Shown here piece by piece: positions 62,655-64,000 of a stretch of 64,000 nt of DNA; position 1 is the stretch's first letter; every line of letters begins with the position of its first letter. The notes under the pieces were generated by a model. That model did no database searches. It was not told where the DNA came from and saw nothing but the letters and a program-made list of their open reading frames with translations. Made by a program: the position numbers and the translations under genes. The stretch lies in the NCBI RefSeq assembly GCF_036541425.1, contig NZ_JAZHFT010000024.1, positions 1 to 64,000 on the forward strand. The letters run 5' to 3'. This DNA is from Consotaella aegiceratis. Its GTDB lineage: Bacteria; Pseudomonadota; Alphaproteobacteria; Rhizobiales; Rhizobiaceae.

Positions 62655-62853
62655 GTATCATTAAAGATCAGTTACTTCTGTATTTGGTGTCGCCGACAAA
62701 TCAGGAAACTAAGGCACCGGTGCGGCGGCTTCGCGTTTTCCTTTCCTAGCCACGACTTGATCGCGCCGCCGAGCAACTTTTGGCAGGCGTGTGGAAGCTG
62801 ATCGGAGAAGATCGAAGGCGGCGCGGCGATCAAGCCATCAAAACACAAGGGAA

Positions 62854-62882
62854 AGCGCCGCCGAAAAGATTTCGACGGCGCT
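62854..62882 (-). terminator. Possible terminator of the L,D-transpeptidase gene
   Basis: On the minus strand a 13-bp stem (AGCGCCGTCGAAA / TTTCGGCGGCGCT, one mismatch) with a three-base loop is followed by TTCCCTT, 31 bp after the stop. The T-tract is weak. Confidence 0.6.
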
Positions 62883-62912
62883 CCACTTGTTGTCGACCGG
62901 GAAGGCTTGGGC

Positions 62913-63629
62913 TCAGGCGATGCCGCTCTGGGACACGATCACCGGCGTGCCGGCGGGCACTCGGCTGTAGAGGTCGATGATGTCGTGGTTCATGAAGCGC
63001 ACGCAGCCGGACGAGACAGCCTTGCCGATGGTCCAGTATTCCGGTGTGCCGTGCAGGCGGTAAAGCGTGTCGCGGCCGTCCTCGAAGAGATAGAGCGCCC
63101 GCGCACCGAGCGGATTCGTGAGGCCGGGCTGCATGCCGTCGGCGTATTGGGCGAGTTCCGGCTGGCGCGCGATCATCTCCGACGGCGGCGTCCAGGTGGG
63201 CCAGACCTTCTTGTACTGGATCTTCGCGCGGCCGCCCCAGGCGAAGCCCTCGCGACCGATACCGACGCCGTAGCGCATGGCCCGACCGCCGGGCTGGACG
63301 AGATAGGCGAACCGTCCGGCGGTATCGATCACGATGGTGCCCGGCGCCTCGCCGGTCGGATCGACGACTTCCTGGCGATAGAACCGCGGATCGACGCGGC
63401 GGAGGTCGACAGCGGGAATGTTGTAGCCGTGATCGGTGATCGGACCGTACATGGCGGCATATTGGCCCGGAGCACCATAGCTGCCGCCTGTGCCGCCCAA
63501 CATAGGCTGCATGACGACGCGGGCTCTAGACCCCAATGACGAGCAGCCCGCGCCCAGCGCCGTCGCGCCGAGACCCAGACCCATGAGAAAACGGCGCCGC
63601 GACAGGGTGCCTTCAACTCCAATACGCAT
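62913..63629 (-). CDS. L,D-transpeptidase (YkuD), Tat/lipoprotein signal
   Basis: A 238-residue protein. The N-terminus has LSRRRFLMGLGLGATALGAGCSS, a twin-arginine signal that also contains a lipobox (LGAGC), so it may be a Tat-exported lipoprotein. YkuD motifs follow: APGTIVIDTAGRFAYLVQPGG, YGVGIGREGFAW, GLTNPLGARALYL, RLHGTPEYWTIGKAVSSGCVRFMNHDI near 200-225, with the catalytic His and Cys in HGT and SSGC. It makes 3-3 crosslinks or attaches proteins to peptidoglycan. The start at 63629 is the first that gives the signal; an open frame continues upstream. Confidence 0.92.
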   Translation of the reverse strand: MRIGVEGTLSRRRFLMGLGLGATALGAGCSSLGSRARVVMQPMLGGTGGSYGAPGQYAAMYGPITDHGYNIPAVDLRRVDPRFYRQEVVDPTGEAPGTIVIDTAGRFAYLVQPGGRAMRYGVGIGREGFAWGGRAKIQYKKVWPTWTPPSEMIARQPELAQYADGMQPGLTNPLGARALYLFEDGRDTLYRLHGTPEYWTIGKAVSSGCVRFMNHDIIDLYSRVPAGTPVIVSQSGIA

Positions 63630-63754
63630 GTTCCAGCCTATCCTTCGCGCCGAGTCGATGGCCGGCGCTTGTTTTTCTCCACGGCAGCCCGAACACGCCA
63701 CGCGAGGGATTCGTTCCCCTCCCGATTTGCGATGCGATGATTGTGGTGTCCGAA

Positions 63755-64000
63755 TTACAACATCATCGGCAGGGCCTTGAGGTCCGGCAGCACCGCCGAT
63801 GGCGGACAATCGAGGTATTCGTCGGGATCCTGCGTGCGGTTGATCCACACGGTGGTGAAGCCGAAGCGCCTGGCGCCGGCGATGTCCCAGCGATTGGACG
63901 ACTGGAAGGAAACTGCTTCCGGATAGAGCCGGTAGGCCGTGGTCACCATATCGTAGACGTCCGGCCAGACCTTGTAGCGCTTGATGTCCTCGGCGGAGAA
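63755..64000 (-). CDS. HAD-type (haloacid dehalogenase type II) hydrolase, C-terminal part
   Basis: The 5' end lies beyond the window. The visible 81 residues YKVWPDVYDMVTTAYRLYPE, AVSFQSSNRWDIAGARRFGF, TTVWINRTQDPDEY are the end of a haloacid dehalogenase type II or related HAD hydrolase (FQSSNRWDIAGARRFG equals motif IV, FVSSNAWDAAGA-like). Substrate cannot be told. The gene is on the same strand as the L,D-transpeptidase gene, 125 bp upstream. Confidence 0.8.
   Translation of the reverse strand, partial: FSAEDIKRYKVWPDVYDMVTTAYRLYPEAVSFQSSNRWDIAGARRFGFTTVWINRTQDPDEYLDCPPSAVLPDLKALPMML

Larger units (their letters stand above)
62531..62912. other. Intergenic region with two minus-strand terminators
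   Basis: 382 bp without a protein gene. Two terminator-like hairpins on the minus strand bound a stretch of about 200 bp (62655-62853) that could encode a small RNA. The stretch has a mosaic of GC-rich dyads and AT-rich parts. No tRNA or known ncRNA is recognised in it. Confidence 0.5.

Overview
The window looks like chromosomal DNA of a GC-rich alphaproteobacterium of the order Hyphomicrobiales (Rhizobiales). Pointers are a rhizobial-type palindromic intergenic repeat (53220-53273), a probable alphaproteobacterial speF-type leader upstream of ornithine decarboxylase, the aa3-oxidase subunit IV gene next to a three-gene pntAA-pntAB-pntB transhydrogenase operon, an HWE-type histidine kinase, an Omp25/RopB-like outer-membrane protein, and DUF992 and DUF3750 proteins. 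Genus and species cannot be read from the sequence. I saw no rRNA, tRNA, CRISPR array, insertion sequence or prophage block.

Layout. 0-9.6 kb: a decayed sugar/uronide locus (fragment of a family-5 solute-binding protein, GH88 hydrolase, acyltransferase fused to a second helical domain, glycerophosphodiesterase-like protein, inositol-monophosphatase-like protein), then an exported DUF1501/DUF1800 pair and a FadR-type regulator. 10-21.2 kb: aldose epimerase plus a XylD-like pentonate dehydratase divergent from the FadR gene, an endolysin-like muramidase, trehalose synthesis (otsB, otsA), KDPG aldolase, a lipoprotein esterase/GNAT pair, and a hydroxyacid dehydrogenase coupled to a LacI regulator. 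21.3-30 kb: small regulatory and redox modules, namely MarR/creatininase, CobW/WD40, a ribbon-helix-helix/SRPBCC pair with a perfect 16-bp operator, quinone oxidoreductase, HIT protein, and SDR/MarR with a strong palindrome. 30-36.4 kb: polyamines and metals, with ornithine decarboxylase and its leader, a LysR regulator, DUF1007-NicO (nickel/cobalt), and MntR/MntH with two matching operators. 36.4-47.5 kb: glutamine-amidotransferase-type hydrolase, a ParA-like protein with a degenerate P-loop, RecX, PfpI/DJ-1 protein, cytochrome oxidase subunit IV, transhydrogenase, DUF992, VOC, a TPR lipoprotein, ribosomal protein S21, class I aldolase and a small membrane protein. 47.6-53.1 kb: a dipeptide/oligopeptide-type ABC transporter in which the second permease is fused to the first ATPase. 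53.2-64 kb: exported cyclase, diheme cytochrome c peroxidase under a perfect FNR/FixK box, cytochrome c, outer-membrane protein, PfkB sugar kinase, a DUF3750 gene broken by an in-frame TGA, CorA, an HWE sensor kinase, an L,D-transpeptidase and the end of a HAD dehalogenase.

The genes are mostly housekeeping and carbon or metal metabolism. The most informative signals are regulatory palindromes (25635-25650, 28682-28703, the MntR boxes, 55652-55669), the ODC leader, the interrupted DUF3750 gene, the ABC permease-ATPase fusion, the acyltransferase fusion, the P-loop-less ParA protein, and an orphan minus-strand terminator near 62.64 kb that may end a small RNA. I did not find a clearly new multi-gene defence or mobile system.
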